Of a stretch of 64,000 bases of DNA, positions 24,727-33,328 are shown one piece after another; the stretch's first letter is position 1, and every line of letters starts with the position of its first letter. Position numbers and translations under genes: made by a program. The stretch is taken from contig CALQLO010000003.1 of assembly GCA_943331445.1 (NCBI GenBank), positions 1-64,000 on the forward strand, given 5' to 3'. Below the pieces are notes generated by a model. That model did no database searches and was not told where the DNA came from. It was given only the letters and a program-made list of their open reading frames with translations. The DNA comes from Akkermansia muciniphila. GTDB lineage: Bacteria; Verrucomicrobiota; Verrucomicrobiia; Opitutales; UBA953.

Positions 24727-27381
24727 ATGGCCGCCCAGAAGCAAGTCATCGAAGAAAATAACCGCACCGTTCGTCTGTTGCGCGGTACGGAGGAGGAGGC
24801 TTTTGTTGCGGTGAAGGCCCGCCGCGAGGGATTGACCGTTGCCGAAGCTTCCGCCCGATTGGAAGAGTTTGGGCATAACTCGGTCACCGCCAAGCGGCCG
24901 AGCTCAATTGTCGAACTGCTCCGCAAATTCAAGGAGCCGCTAGTCGTCCAGTTGATGGTGATTTGTGTACTCTCCTTCATTTTTGAGGACGACGAGACCA
25001 AGAAGATCCTCAGCACCACGCTCGTCGGAGGGATGGTGTTCTTCTCCGTCTTCCTTTCCTATTTTCAAGAGAGCCGTTCCGCCGCGACGATCGCCAAGCT
25101 CCAAGCGATGGTCAAATCCACCTGCGATGTGTTGCGCGGGGGTGTTGAAATTACCGTGCCCATCGACGAGATTGTCCCGGGCGACGTGGTCATTCTCGCT
25201 GCTGGCTCGATTATCCCGGCCGACTGCCGCGTCATCCAAGCTAAGGATTTCTTTCTTTCGCAGTCAGCCCTGACCGGCGAATCGATGCCCGTGGAGCGCG
25301 TCGTCATGGCGGCCGGCTCGGGTGAGACCTCTGCGCAGGAGTGTCCCAATGGCTGCCTTATGGGCAGTAACGTGCAAAGCGGTTCGGCTAAGGCGCTCGT
25401 GCTGGCTACGGGTCGGGACACTCAGTTTGGGGCGATGTCCGCTCGCTTGGTGGAACGGAAAGACCGGACCGCCTTTGAGCGCGGCACCCGCGAATTCGTC
25501 TGGATGATGATTCGCATGATGCTGGTGATGGTGACGCTTACTTTCGGCTTTAGCGCATGGCGCACCAACAATGTTCAGGATGCCTTCCTCTTCGCGCTGA
25601 CGGTCGCCGTCGGTCTTACGCCCGAGATGTTGCCCATGATCCTCGCGGCGTGCCTCTCTAAGGGCGCCCGTTCGCTCGCCCGACTCAAGGTCGTGATGAA
25701 GCGACTCGACGCGATTCAGAACCTTGGGGCGATGGATATCTTTTGTACCGATAAGACCGGTACGCTCACCCAAGATCACATCGTCCTCCAGCGGCATGTT
25801 GACGTGATCGGTCGCGACTCCGAGGACGTCCTGCGTTACGCCTGGATGAACTCGTATTACCAGACGGGGCTCCGCAATCTGCTCGACCGGGCGATCCTCA
25901 ATCGCACCGATCTCGATGTCGAACGTAGCTGCCGCAAGGTCGATGAGATCCCGTTCGACTTCCAGCGCCGACGCATGTCGGTGGTCGTGGACCATGAGGG
26001 TGATCACTTGCTCATCTGTAAAGGTGCGGTAGAAGAGATTCTTTCCGTCTGCGATCGATACCAGATTGATGACGAGATCCACACCATGATCCCGTTGATT
26101 AAGGACGAGGTTATGGAGGAATACCGTTCGCTCTCATCGCAGGGCTTCCGCGTCATCGCGCTCGCCTACCGTGAGTTCGATCGCACCAAGGAAGTCTTCG
26201 CTTCCAGCGATGAGTCTGGATTGGTGCTGCTGGGATATCTCGCCTTTTTCGACCCGCCTAAGGAGACCGCGGCGACTGCTCTCGCTGGCCTGCGGGCTCG
26301 CGGTGTGCGTGCCAAAATCCTTACCGGCGATAACGAGCTCGTCTCCCGTAAAGTCTGCTCCGATGTCGGTATGCCCGTCGGCCGCGTCCTCACCGGTGCC
26401 CAGCTTGCGGCGATGGATAAGGCGACCTTCGACGCCGCGGTGCTCGAGGCCGATATCATGGCGCGGTTAACACCCTCCCAAAAGGAGCAGGTCATCCGCT
26501 CGCTCAAGTCGCAGGGTCATACCGTTGGCTTCATGGGCGACGGCATCAATGACGTGCTGGCGCTCAAGGCTGCTGACGTGGGCATCTCTGTCGACACCGC
26601 CGTCGATGTCGCCAAGGAGTCGGCCGACGCTGTCCTGCTCGAGAAATCACTACTAGTACTGGTTGCTGGCATCGACGAAGGCCGCCGTATCTTCTGCAAT
26701 ATCGAGAAATACATCCGCATGGGTGCGTCGTCCAACTTCGGCAACATGTTCTCGGTGCTCGGTGCCGCGATGCTCTTGCCGTTCCAGCCCCTCAGCCCGA
26801 TTCTGATTCTCCTCAATAATTTCATCTACGATTTCTCGCAGACCGCCATTCCCTTTGACCGGGTCGAAGATGATCAGATCTCTAAGCCGCGGCAGTGGAA
26901 TATCAGCGGCATTCGCAGCTTCATGGTCTGGCTCGGCCCCGTGTCGTCATTATTTGATTACCTGACTTTCGCTCTTATGTGGTTCGTCATCTGCCCCCAC
27001 GCCTGCGGCGGCACCTGGAGCGAGCTGGCCGCTGCGAACCATAATTCCGGTACCAGCTTTTCGGAAAAACAGACCCTGTTCATTGTTCTCTTCCACACGG
27101 GCTGGTTCATTGAGTCAAATATCACCCAGACCCTCGTGGTCCACGTCATCCGCTCAGCGCAGGTGCCGTTCTTTGGGGCCCGCGCATCTTGGCAGCTGAC
27201 GCTCACGACCTGCGCGGCCATCTGCTTCGCCTGCTGGCTTACCTTCTCGCCGTGGACGAAGGGCCTCGGTCTCGACGGCGCCGCCCTCGGGGTGACCTTC
27301 TGGGGTGCACTCGCCCTGATGACGGTTGCCTATGTCACCCTCGCCCATTTGATTGCTCGCCCGCGCCTTCGCGCGGCCTGA
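24727..27381 (+). CDS. mgtA: Magnesium-translocating P-type ATPase (MgtA/MgtB type)
   Basis: An 884-residue P-type IIIB ATPase that imports Mg2+ across the inner membrane. The N-terminal EGLTVAEASARLEEFGHNSV cation-ATPase motif, the actuator loop ALTGESMPVE, the M4 segment VGLTPEMLPMILAACLSKGA and the phosphorylation site DIFCTDKTGTLTQD are visible, as are the nucleotide-domain GAVEEIL and the hinge GFMGDGINDVLALKAADVGI. C-terminal helices complete ten segments. Length equals that of enteric MgtA (about 898). A ptsN-like EIIA gene follows 13 bp downstream and looks co-transcribed. Regulation could involve the hairpin in its leader. Confidence 0.95.
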   Translation: MAAQKQVIEENNRTVRLLRGTEEEAFVAVKARREGLTVAEASARLEEFGHNSVTAKRPSSIVELLRKFKEPLVVQLMVICVLSFIFEDDETKKILSTTLVGGMVFFSVFLSYFQESRSAATIAKLQAMVKSTCDVLRGGVEITVPIDEIVPGDVVILAAGSIIPADCRVIQAKDFFLSQSALTGESMPVERVVMAAGSGETSAQECPNGCLMGSNVQSGSAKALVLATGRDTQFGAMSARLVERKDRTAFERGTREFVWMMIRMMLVMVTLTFGFSAWRTNNVQDAFLFALTVAVGLTPEMLPMILAACLSKGARSLARLKVVMKRLDAIQNLGAMDIFCTDKTGTLTQDHIVLQRHVDVIGRDSEDVLRYAWMNSYYQTGLRNLLDRAILNRTDLDVERSCRKVDEIPFDFQRRRMSVVVDHEGDHLLICKGAVEEILSVCDRYQIDDEIHTMIPLIKDEVMEEYRSLSSQGFRVIALAYREFDRTKEVFASSDESGLVLLGYLAFFDPPKETAATALAGLRARGVRAKILTGDNELVSRKVCSDVGMPVGRVLTGAQLAAMDKATFDAAVLEADIMARLTPSQKEQVIRSLKSQGHTVGFMGDGINDVLALKAADVGISVDTAVDVAKESADAVLLEKSLLVLVAGIDEGRRIFCNIEKYIRMGASSNFGNMFSVLGAAMLLPFQPLSPILILLNNFIYDFSQTAIPFDRVEDDQISKPRQWNISGIRSFMVWLGPVSSLFDYLTFALMWFVICPHACGGTWSELAAANHNSGTSFSEKQTLFIVLFHTGWFIESNITQTLVVHVIRSAQVPFFGARASWQLTLTTCAAICFACWLTFSPWTKGLGLDGAALGVTFWGALALMTVAYVTLAHLIARPRLRAA

Positions 27382-27394
27382 TTCCGTCCCTCCC

Positions 27395-27940
27395 ATGCGC
27401 ATCCTTCTTGAAGCCCTCCAGGCCGGCCGTTTGTTCGAACTGACGGAGACCTCCAAGCGCGGCGCGTTTGAATTCCTCGGCCGCGTACTCGAAGCCATTC
27501 CGGAGATCCCTGATGACTCTGGCGTGGTGGAGGCGATGTTCGCCCGCGAGGCTACCGGCAATACCGCCATCGCTCCGGGTGTGGCCTGCCCGCACGCCCG
27601 CGTCGAAGGCATCAACGCCGAAATTTTCTGTGCCCTCGGTTGGTCCTCCGCAGGTATCGACTACGAGGCCGAAGACGGCAACCGGGTGAACCTTGTTGTG
27701 GCCTACTGGATTCCCGACTGCCAGCGCGTGGGTTTTCTTAAGGAGATGTCTGGTCTTGCGAAAGCCATCACCGCCCTCGGCGGGATCGAATCTCTGCGCA
27801 AGTGTGAGACTTTGGGTGAAGTGCGCCACGGTCTCCTGGATTGGGTGACGGTCGCCCTCAATGAATCGTCGCCCGATGCCCGCGCCCGGATGCTTCGCCT
27901 CAGCGCCAAGCCTCCAGCAGGCGAAGAACCGAGGGCTTAG
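27395..27940 (+). CDS. PTS fructose/nitrogen-type EIIA domain protein (PtsN-like)
   Basis: A 181-residue soluble EIIA of the mannitol/fructose class. The phosphorylated histidine lies in the motif NTAIAPGVACPHARVEGI, preceded by the usual FLGRVLEAIPEI and EAMFAREATGN helix. No EIIB or EIIC is nearby, so it is more likely a regulatory phosphoprotein of the PTS-Ntr kind than part of a sugar transporter. It starts 13 bp after mgtA. PtsN proteins in other bacteria tune potassium and magnesium transport through direct contacts, so the pairing suggests control of MgtA; that is inference. Start ATG 27395; a longer reading from 27353 overlaps mgtA. Confidence 0.8.
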   Translation: MRILLEALQAGRLFELTETSKRGAFEFLGRVLEAIPEIPDDSGVVEAMFAREATGNTAIAPGVACPHARVEGINAEIFCALGWSSAGIDYEAEDGNRVNLVVAYWIPDCQRVGFLKEMSGLAKAITALGGIESLRKCETLGEVRHGLLDWVTVALNESSPDARARMLRLSAKPPAGEEPRA

Positions 27941-27942
27941 CT

Positions 27943-28341
27943 TTACTTAACGTAGTGGTTCCATAGTACCGCTGCCCAGGTGCTGGCGGCGATGACGATG
28001 GTCAGGAAGACGGCGGCGCTGCCCATGTCCTTGGCCCGCTTGGCCAGGGGATGGCGCTCGAGTGAGATGTGGTCGGTGTTCGCCTCGATGGCTGAATTGA
28101 TCAACTCGACGATGAGGATGAGCTGAAGAACGGCGAAGAGTAGGGCGCGCTCGTAGGCAGGGACGGGCACAAACCAAGCCGCGATGGAAAGTGGGACCAC
28201 TACCATGAGTTCCTGCTTAAAGGCTTCCTCGTGCTTGGCGGCGGCACGCAGCCCGTCCCAGGTGTACCGGAGGGCGCTAATGAGCCGGGTCAGACCTCCC
28301 TTGGACTTCATGGTTTCACCGTAAGGCTTCTCGTCGGGCAT
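27943..28341 (-). CDS. dgkA: Diacylglycerol kinase (DgkA family)
   Basis: A 132-residue integral membrane kinase with three helices. Diagnostic motifs: the amphipathic start SALRYTWDGLRAAAKHEEAFKQE (catalytic Glu region), then LQLILIVELINSAIEANTDHI (EINSAIE-type active-site motif) and LAKRAKDMGSAAVFLTI. The fold and length match E. coli DgkA (122 aa). It phosphorylates diacylglycerol or undecaprenol, recycling lipids from envelope synthesis. The start at ATG 28341 is preferred; 28410 would add 23 unrelated residues. It stands alone, convergent with the ptsN-like gene, whose stop is 2 bases away. Confidence 0.93.
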   Translation of the reverse strand: MPDEKPYGETMKSKGGLTRLISALRYTWDGLRAAAKHEEAFKQELMVVVPLSIAAWFVPVPAYERALLFAVLQLILIVELINSAIEANTDHISLERHPLAKRAKDMGSAAVFLTIVIAASTWAAVLWNHYVK

Positions 28342-28459
28342 ACTTAAGGGCTTAACCCCCTGTTTTGGTAGGGCAAAGGCAATTTCAGGCCCCCAAAAAT
28401 CGCTTGCCACTGGGGGGTCCTACCCTAGGTTTCGTGGTTCCCTACTCGGGAAACCCACC

Positions 28460-28705
28460 ATGCGCGACGATTACCTCCAGGAAGCCCGTAAAGTCATCCC
28501 CGACGCCAACATTCTCATCAATGTGGTCTCGAAGCGCGTGAAGCAGCTCCGCAGCACCGCCGACTACTCTGTCCAACCTCCGAAGTACAACCACACCTTG
28601 GGTGACGTCTTCGAGAAGCTTTCCCCTGAGGACATGGCCCTCCGCGAGATCATCGAAGGTCGCATCTCCTGGGAGTTCCGTCCTGAGGATCGCCTGCCTG
28701 CCTAA
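28460..28705 (+). CDS. rpoZ: DNA-directed RNA polymerase subunit omega
   Basis: An 81-residue protein resembling verrucomicrobial omega: MRDDYLQEARKVIPDANILI followed by NVVSKRVKQLRST and the C-terminal helix DMALREIIEGRISWEF (the ALREI.EG motif). Omega stabilises the beta' subunit and holds one ppGpp site. The small size, lack of membrane segments and position directly before smpB fit. The assignment is by short motifs only, but the NVVSxRVxQL and ALREIIEG pair is distinctive. Confidence 0.85.
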   Translation: MRDDYLQEARKVIPDANILINVVSKRVKQLRSTADYSVQPPKYNHTLGDVFEKLSPEDMALREIIEGRISWEFRPEDRLPA

Positions 28706-28757
28706 GGCAGTCCCCCGCCACAGCCGGCTTGCCGGCGAGTAGCCCTTTCGTCATCCG

Positions 28758-29225
28758 ATGGCCGCCCGCCGAGAGCACGTTCTACCCGAGGTCAATAACC
28801 CGAAGGCGGGACGCGACTATTTCATTGGCCCAACCTTCGAGGCCGGGATCGTCTTGCGCGGCACCGAGGTGAAGTCCCTTCGCGCCGGCCGGGCCAACAT
28901 CGCCGATGCGTTTATTAAGATCAGCCCGAAGGGCGTGATGCTTTACCACGCGCACATTGCGGAGTATGACTTCGGCAACCTCAACAACCACGCCTCGTAT
29001 CGCACGCGCCAGTTGCTCCTGAGGGAGGCAGAGATCGAGAAGATCGCCGCGGAGATTCAATCCGGCGGCCACGCGATCATCCCCCTGAAGATCTACTTCA
29101 AGCATGGTCTGGCGAAGTGCCTCCTCGCCGTGGGCAAGGGCAAGAAGATGCATGACAAACGTCAGGACATCAAGGAACGCGAAGCCAAGCGCGAGATCTC
29201 GCGCGCTATGAGTCGGCGCAAGTGA
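28758..29225 (+). CDS. smpB: SsrA-binding protein SmpB
   Basis: A 155-residue SmpB, the tmRNA partner in trans-translation ribosome rescue. Signatures: GRDYFIGPTFEAGIVLRGTE, VKSLRAGRANIADAFIKI, the RTRQLLLREAEIEKI core and the basic C-terminal tail GKKMHDKRQDIKEREAKREI, which enters the mRNA channel. Length matches the family. Its TGA overlaps the GTG start of trmL (GTGA). No tmRNA gene was recognised nearby. Confidence 0.97.
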   Translation: MAARREHVLPEVNNPKAGRDYFIGPTFEAGIVLRGTEVKSLRAGRANIADAFIKISPKGVMLYHAHIAEYDFGNLNNHASYRTRQLLLREAEIEKIAAEIQSGGHAIIPLKIYFKHGLAKCLLAVGKGKKMHDKRQDIKEREAKREISRAMSRRK

Positions 29226-29692
29226 AGCCGCCGCTCCACCTCGTCCTGCTCCGCCCGGAGATTCCGCCGAACACCGGCAACGTCGGGCGCATGTGTGCCG
29301 TGACGGGTTGCGTACTCCACCTCGTCCACCCGCTGGGCTTCAAGATCGACGACGCCAAGCTGCGTCGCGCCGGCATGGATTACTGGCACGAACTAGACGT
29401 CCGCCATCACGACAACTGGGAAGCCTTCCTCGCCTCGCCCGGCCGCCCGGAGCGTCTCTGGCTCTTTACGACCAAAACGACGCGCGGCCTTTGGGATGCG
29501 GAGTTCCAGGAAGGCGACGGACTCGTCTTTGGCAACGAAGGCTCCGGCACGCCCGAAGAAATCCACGCTTGGTTCGGCGCGGACCGCGAAGTGAAGATCC
29601 CACACTTCAACGACAAGACTCGTTCGCTCAACCTCTCGACCGCCTGCGGAATCGCGACGTACGAGGCGCTGAGGCAGATTAAGGGGAGATGA
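29222..29692 (+). CDS. trmL: tRNA (cytidine(34)-2'-O)-methyltransferase TrmL
   Basis: A 156-residue SPOUT methyltransferase that modifies the wobble base of certain leucine tRNAs. Motifs: LHLVLLRPEIPPNTGNVGRM (N20 signature), LHLVHPLGFKIDDAKLRRAG, the knot residues GLVFGNEGSGTPEE and RSLNLSTACGIATYEALRQ. Start is the GTG at 29222 within the smpB stop codon, so translation is coupled. Its own TGA (29690-29692) already overlaps the first bases of the repeat bounding the next cassette. Confidence 0.95.
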   Translation: MKPPLHLVLLRPEIPPNTGNVGRMCAVTGCVLHLVHPLGFKIDDAKLRRAGMDYWHELDVRHHDNWEAFLASPGRPERLWLFTTKTTRGLWDAEFQEGDGLVFGNEGSGTPEEIHAWFGADREVKIPHFNDKTRSLNLSTACGIATYEALRQIKGR

Positions 29693-29737
29693 CTGAGTCG
29701 ATGGCGGATGACAGATGGCTGAATCGATCACGGAGGG
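29691..29737. repeat. Left boundary repeat of cassette 2
   Basis: Starts in the last two bases of trmL. It reads almost the same as the reverse complement of 51630-51668, differing at a few positions, and imperfectly as the reverse complement of 30192-30234. Confidence 0.75.
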
Positions 29738-29743
29738 GTATGG

Positions 29744-30124
29744 TCACTCGGGTCGGGATTTGCGGTAGGCGATTAGGCCGCCGATGAGTCGTCCGACTAG
29801 GACCATTTGTTCTGTGATGTTTCGGCTGTCCTCGATTTTGATTAAGCCGGTGCGCTGGCAGACGTCTATCTGTGACTCGAGTTCGCACAGGGAGCCGCGG
29901 GCGATGTAGAGGAACCGAAGTGAGTCCCGATTTGTCCCCCGACCGTTACCTTCGGCGATATTCGAGGGGATTGAAATGGCTGCGCGTCGTATCTGGTCGG
30001 CGAGTCCTCGATCCATGGAAGCTGGTCGTCTTGCGCAAAGCCTGTAAATCAACACGGCCAAGTCCCTTGATTCTATCCATGCCTTCAGCTGCCGATAAGG
30101 AGGCCCGTCCGGAGTTGTTTCCAT
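29744..30124 (-). CDS. Four-helix bundle protein (S23 rRNA-IVS / TIGR02436 family), second copy
   Basis: A 126-residue member of the same family as 22512-22973: YRQLKAWIESRDLAVLIYRL, QIRRAAISIPSNIAEGNGRG, RFLYIARGSLCELESQIDV and a last helix LVGRLIGGLIAYRKS. The central 40 residues are very similar to the first copy, the N- and C-termini are not, so this is family-level homology and not a recent duplication. Start ATG 30124 (METTPDGPPYRQL); an upstream ATG at 30199 would run into the boundary repeat. It is isolated from neighbours and bracketed by inverted repeats unlike those of the first cassette. Confidence 0.87.
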   Translation of the reverse strand: METTPDGPPYRQLKAWIESRDLAVLIYRLCARRPASMDRGLADQIRRAAISIPSNIAEGNGRGTNRDSLRFLYIARGSLCELESQIDVCQRTGLIKIEDSRNITEQMVLVGRLIGGLIAYRKSRPE

Positions 30125-30190
30125 GCTTCGGGGTGGCCGCTTCGCCGTCTCATCGCAACGCAGGCTTTTATCCAGGCGAGGCCTGGAGGG

Positions 30191-30265
30191 TTCTGTCATC
30201 GATTCAGCCCTCTGTCATCGACCCAGCCATCGACTACGTCCTCAATTCAGGCCTCCACTCAGTCC
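30191..30265. repeat. Right boundary repeat of cassette 2
   Basis: Contains two or three degenerate units of the type ATTCAGcCCTCtGTCATCGA, the inverted form of the left boundary. It ends about 40 bases before the stop of the nitrilase-family gene. Confidence 0.65.
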
Positions 30266-30303
30266 TCTCATTATCTCCTCCCTCCGCTCGCCTAGCCCCT
30301 GGC

Positions 30304-31584
30304 TTACTTCGCTGTGCCCGGCCGGTGGCGCTGAACGATGTCGTGGAAGTCGCCAAGGTTGTAGGGGCCGACGATGGGCCTTGAAAGATCCGCTTCATGG
30401 ATCACCACCGAGCCGTTTTCTATCGCTTGGGCGACGACCTTACCGGCGGGATCGATGACCGCGGAGATCATCCAATTATTCTTGGGGTCGGTGAAAGTGT
30501 TGCTGACGACGTAGACGCGGTTCTCGCAGGCGCGAGCGCGAGCGAGCAAAGGATCACAGCCCCAGACTGGCCAGGCGATGACTTCCGCGCCATTGGCCGC
30601 AAGGGCCCGGGCAACTTCGGGATAAAATCCATCGTAGCAGATCATCAGGCCGACCTTACCAAAAGCCGTGTCAAAGACCGGATACTCTGAACCCGGGGCG
30701 ACGCCTTTTTCGACTTCGCCGTGCGGTAGGCAGACCTTCCGATATTTACCGAGCAGCTTACCTTCAGGGCTGAGGAGCACCGCGGTGTTGTAAATCAAGC
30801 TGCCATCGCGCTCGTAGAGACTGAGCGCGATGTGGATGGAGTGATGCTTGGCGACTTCGCCGAAGAATTGCGTCGTGGGGCCGGGGATTAACTCTGCGGT
30901 CTGGACGGGAGTCAGTCCCGTGCGCGCGTAGGGCACGGTCTCACCGAGTACAATCAGGTCGGCTTTCTGTTTGGCTGCCTCGGCGATCAGGGGCACGTAC
31001 TCTTCGCAGTTCTGCCGCGGGGATTTGCCAGTGGGAAGGTATTGCAACGCCGCAAGCCGGACTTTGCGGGCGGCGGGAGCGACTGTTTTCTCGAAGACGA
31101 TGTCGCTCCACTCGACCCGGCCTTTGGGGGCGTGTTGGAGGTGTAGTTCAATCGTCGCCTGGGTGGCTTTCGGCGGCACCTGGTAAACGCCAGAGAGGAT
31201 GCTGCGACCCTGAGCATCGATTGTTCCGTCCATCGGATGTTCTGGTTCGGCGCTCGCACCCGGCGTTGAGGAAGGGACGCCTTTGCCCTTAGCGTCCGAC
31301 CAGACGATACGGGCGAGTCCGCTGTGGCGCGGATCTTCGACGCCGGCCGTCTTGCGCGCGGCGCTGAATTTCATGAAGTCGCCGCCTTGGACGGTGAAGG
31401 TCTGCTGATACCATCCATCCAAGCCCTGCCGTGCGTCTTGCGTGATGACGAGTGACTGGGCTTCACGCGAGAAGGACGGGCGGATTTCGTCGCGCGGGGA
31501 TTTCTCCGTCCAGCCGGCCAAATCGGCGGCATGGGCTGCAAGCATGCTCAGCAGGAGAGCGGGTAAAGAAAGGTATAGACGCAT
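30304..31584 (-). CDS. Secreted nitrilase-superfamily (carbon-nitrogen hydrolase) protein
   Basis: A 426-residue protein with a signal peptide (MRLYLSLPALLLSMLAAHAA) at ATG 31584. An N-terminal beta-rich domain of about 170 residues (DGWYQQTFTVQGGDFMKFSA; TIELHLQHAPKGRVEW) precedes a C-N hydrolase domain. The catalytic triad is intact: Glu in LIVLGETVPY (about 213), Lys in GKYRKVCLPHGE (about 282) and Cys in GLMICYDGFYPEVARAL (about 314). An exported nitrilase with an accessory domain is typical of Verrucomicrobiota and Planctomycetes; the substrate (amide or carbamoyl group) is unknown. It lies 59 bp after hemW and may be co-transcribed. Confidence 0.86.
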   Translation of the reverse strand: MRLYLSLPALLLSMLAAHAADLAGWTEKSPRDEIRPSFSREAQSLVITQDARQGLDGWYQQTFTVQGGDFMKFSAARKTAGVEDPRHSGLARIVWSDAKGKGVPSSTPGASAEPEHPMDGTIDAQGRSILSGVYQVPPKATQATIELHLQHAPKGRVEWSDIVFEKTVAPAARKVRLAALQYLPTGKSPRQNCEEYVPLIAEAAKQKADLIVLGETVPYARTGLTPVQTAELIPGPTTQFFGEVAKHHSIHIALSLYERDGSLIYNTAVLLSPEGKLLGKYRKVCLPHGEVEKGVAPGSEYPVFDTAFGKVGLMICYDGFYPEVARALAANGAEVIAWPVWGCDPLLARARACENRVYVVSNTFTDPKNNWMISAVIDPAGKVVAQAIENGSVVIHEADLSRPIVGPYNLGDFHDIVQRHRPGTAK

Positions 31585-31643
31585 CGGGGTGAGGTAGTTG
31601 TAGGGCCTGTGCGAGAGACCGCAACCGTCCATGTCCCGGGGTC

Positions 31644-32783
31644 TTAGTCGAACTGCTCCAGCACGGCCACGCCGACCGCGTCGGCCCGCATGCGGCCTTC
31701 GCCGGTCAGGCGGAAATCCGGGCCGCTATTTTCCATCAGGCCTTCGGCGATGAGGTTGGTAAAGAGTCGAGGCACGCCCACGGGTAGCACGGCCCCGAAT
31801 CGCTTTGCGAGTTCAGCCGGCTGCACTCCCGCATTCAGGCGGAGGCCGAAGACCAGTGCGTCGCAGAGGAGGTCGGCCTTACTCAAATCTTTGACCTGCT
31901 CGAGTGCTGGGGTGCTGGCTTCGATGCCTTTGATCCATTGATCAAGGTTGGCGGGGTTGGTCCAGCGGCGGTCGCCCCATTGCGAGGAGGCGGAAGGGCC
32001 GTAGCCAATCCATGAACCCATTTCCCAAGTGATGAGGTTGTGGCGGCATGCGTGGCCGGGACGGGAGAAGTTAGACGTTTCGTATTGGGCGTAGCCGTGC
32101 GCTTCAAGCGTTTCCCAGGTGCCGCGGTAGAGGCGGGCTTCGAGTTCGCGGTCGATCTTCACTTTGCCTTGCGAGAGTTTAACGAACATCGCCGTGTCTT
32201 CTTCAAACGTCAGGCAATAGGTCGAGAGATGGTCGGGCTCCAGCTCAGCCACGCGGCGGAGATCTTCGGTCCATCGTATCTCATCCTGTCCAGGAATTCC
32301 GAAGATGAGGTCGAGGTTACGGCTCTTGAAGCCGGCGGCCTCGATGAGCTCCCATGCTTCCATGATTTGCTTCGGCGAATGGCGGCGCCCGAGCGCATCA
32401 AGCGTCGCATCGTCGAAGCTTTGCACGCCCATGGAAACACGGGTCACGCCGATTTCCTTGAGGGCAGCGAGTTTATCGGCGCGGACGGAAGAGGGCGCGA
32501 GCTCGACGGTCCATTCGCCCGGCTGCCCGGCGGCCGCCGTCATGGCTTTGCCGAGTCGGAGTAAATCCTCTGCCGGCAGGAGGCCGGGAGTGCCGCCGCC
32601 CCAGAAGGCTGTTTCGACCCGGCCTGGCGGATGCAGTTCCATTTCGCGCTCGATCGCACCGAGGTAGCGGTCGATCTCGCCACGTTTAGGCTGTTCTTGG
32701 TAGAAGGAACAGAAGTCGCACGACGAGGCGCAAAAGGGCACGTGTAAGTAGAGCGCGGTCCCGGACTGGACGGGCGACGCCAT
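31644..32783 (-). CDS. hemW: Radical SAM haem chaperone HemW-like protein
   Basis: A 379-residue radical SAM protein. The cluster motif is CASSCDFC in LYLHVPFCASSCDFCSFY, with GGGTPGLLP, SMGVQSFDDATLDALGRRHS and NLDLIFGIPGQ as further core motifs and the HemW-type C-terminal domain (CRHNLITWEMGSWIGYGPSA). The CX3CX2C spacing lacks the additional N-terminal cysteines of true HemN, and the family member HemW delivers haem and is not a coproporphyrinogen oxidase. The ATG at 32783 overlaps the sufT TGA by one base (TGATG); a GTG at 32786 is also possible. The sufT-hemW coupling groups two metal-cofactor genes. Confidence 0.9.
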   Translation of the reverse strand: MASPVQSGTALYLHVPFCASSCDFCSFYQEQPKRGEIDRYLGAIEREMELHPPGRVETAFWGGGTPGLLPAEDLLRLGKAMTAAAGQPGEWTVELAPSSVRADKLAALKEIGVTRVSMGVQSFDDATLDALGRRHSPKQIMEAWELIEAAGFKSRNLDLIFGIPGQDEIRWTEDLRRVAELEPDHLSTYCLTFEEDTAMFVKLSQGKVKIDRELEARLYRGTWETLEAHGYAQYETSNFSRPGHACRHNLITWEMGSWIGYGPSASSQWGDRRWTNPANLDQWIKGIEASTPALEQVKDLSKADLLCDALVFGLRLNAGVQPAELAKRFGAVLPVGVPRLFTNLIAEGLMENSGPDFRLTGEGRMRADAVGVAVLEQFD

Positions 32784-33328
32784 CACTCGAGTCCGAGCTG
32801 CTTGCGTCCGGCTTCAGAAATCATCCGCGGATTCCAGACCGGGTCCCAAACGATTTCGACTTCGGCAGATTCAACGCCGGGCAAGGATTCCATTTTAGAT
32901 TTAGCATCGGCCGCAATCACCGGGCCCATGCCGCACCCCTGAGCGGTCAAGGTCATCTTGGCCGCCACTTTTTGGCCACCACGCTCGCCAGGCGAAAGCT
33001 CGAGATGATAGATGAGGCCGAGGTCGACGATGTTGACGGGGATCTCTGGATCGAAGCAGCCCTTGAGTGCTTCCCAGAGTGCATCTTGGTCGACCGGGCC
33101 AGCGGCGACAGCTTCATCCTTCTTGCCATATTGGGCCACGGCTTCTGTGCCGAGGGCAGAGATGTCCGCGGGAGCGATCCGAAAAAGTCCCATCGGGGTA
33201 CGCACGGTGACCGAGCCGCCGAGCGCTTGGGTGACTGTTACTTCGGTGCCCGCCTCGAGCACCACGATGTCTCCGGCGGGAATCAGAGTAGCCGCGCAGT
33301 CGCGGACAAGTTTATGGGCGTCGCTCAT
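32783..33328 (-). CDS. sufT: Fe-S cluster assembly protein SufT (MIP18 family)
   Basis: A 181-residue SufT. The N-terminal extension (residues 1-~80, with VTVTQALGGSVTVRTPMGLF) is specific to the SufT subfamily; then comes the MIP18/DUF59 core GCFDPEIPVNIVDLGLIYHL, MTLTAQGCGMGPVIAADAKS and VEIVWDPVWNPRMISEAG. The conserved Asp-Pro-Glu and Cys residues are present. It assists maturation of Fe-S proteins. No other suf genes are in the window. It overlaps hemW and is divergent from the large cytochrome gene 154 bp away. Confidence 0.92.
   Translation of the reverse strand: MSDAHKLVRDCAATLIPAGDIVVLEAGTEVTVTQALGGSVTVRTPMGLFRIAPADISALGTEAVAQYGKKDEAVAAGPVDQDALWEALKGCFDPEIPVNIVDLGLIYHLELSPGERGGQKVAAKMTLTAQGCGMGPVIAADAKSKMESLPGVESAEVEIVWDPVWNPRMISEAGRKQLGLE

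Larger units (their letters stand above)
29691..30265. mobile_element. Inverted-repeat-bounded four-helix-bundle cassette 2
   Basis: A four-helix-bundle gene on the minus strand (29744-30124) bracketed by imperfect inverted repeats. The left copy is 29691-29737, beginning GACTGAGTCGATGGCGGATG; the right copy is about 30191-30265. In reverse complement the right copy contains GATGACAGAGGGCTGAATCG, against GATGACAGATGGCTGAATCG on the left. A gene-less relative of these repeats occupies 51540-51670. Insertion lies exactly at the trmL stop codon. No transposase was recognised. Confidence 0.55.
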
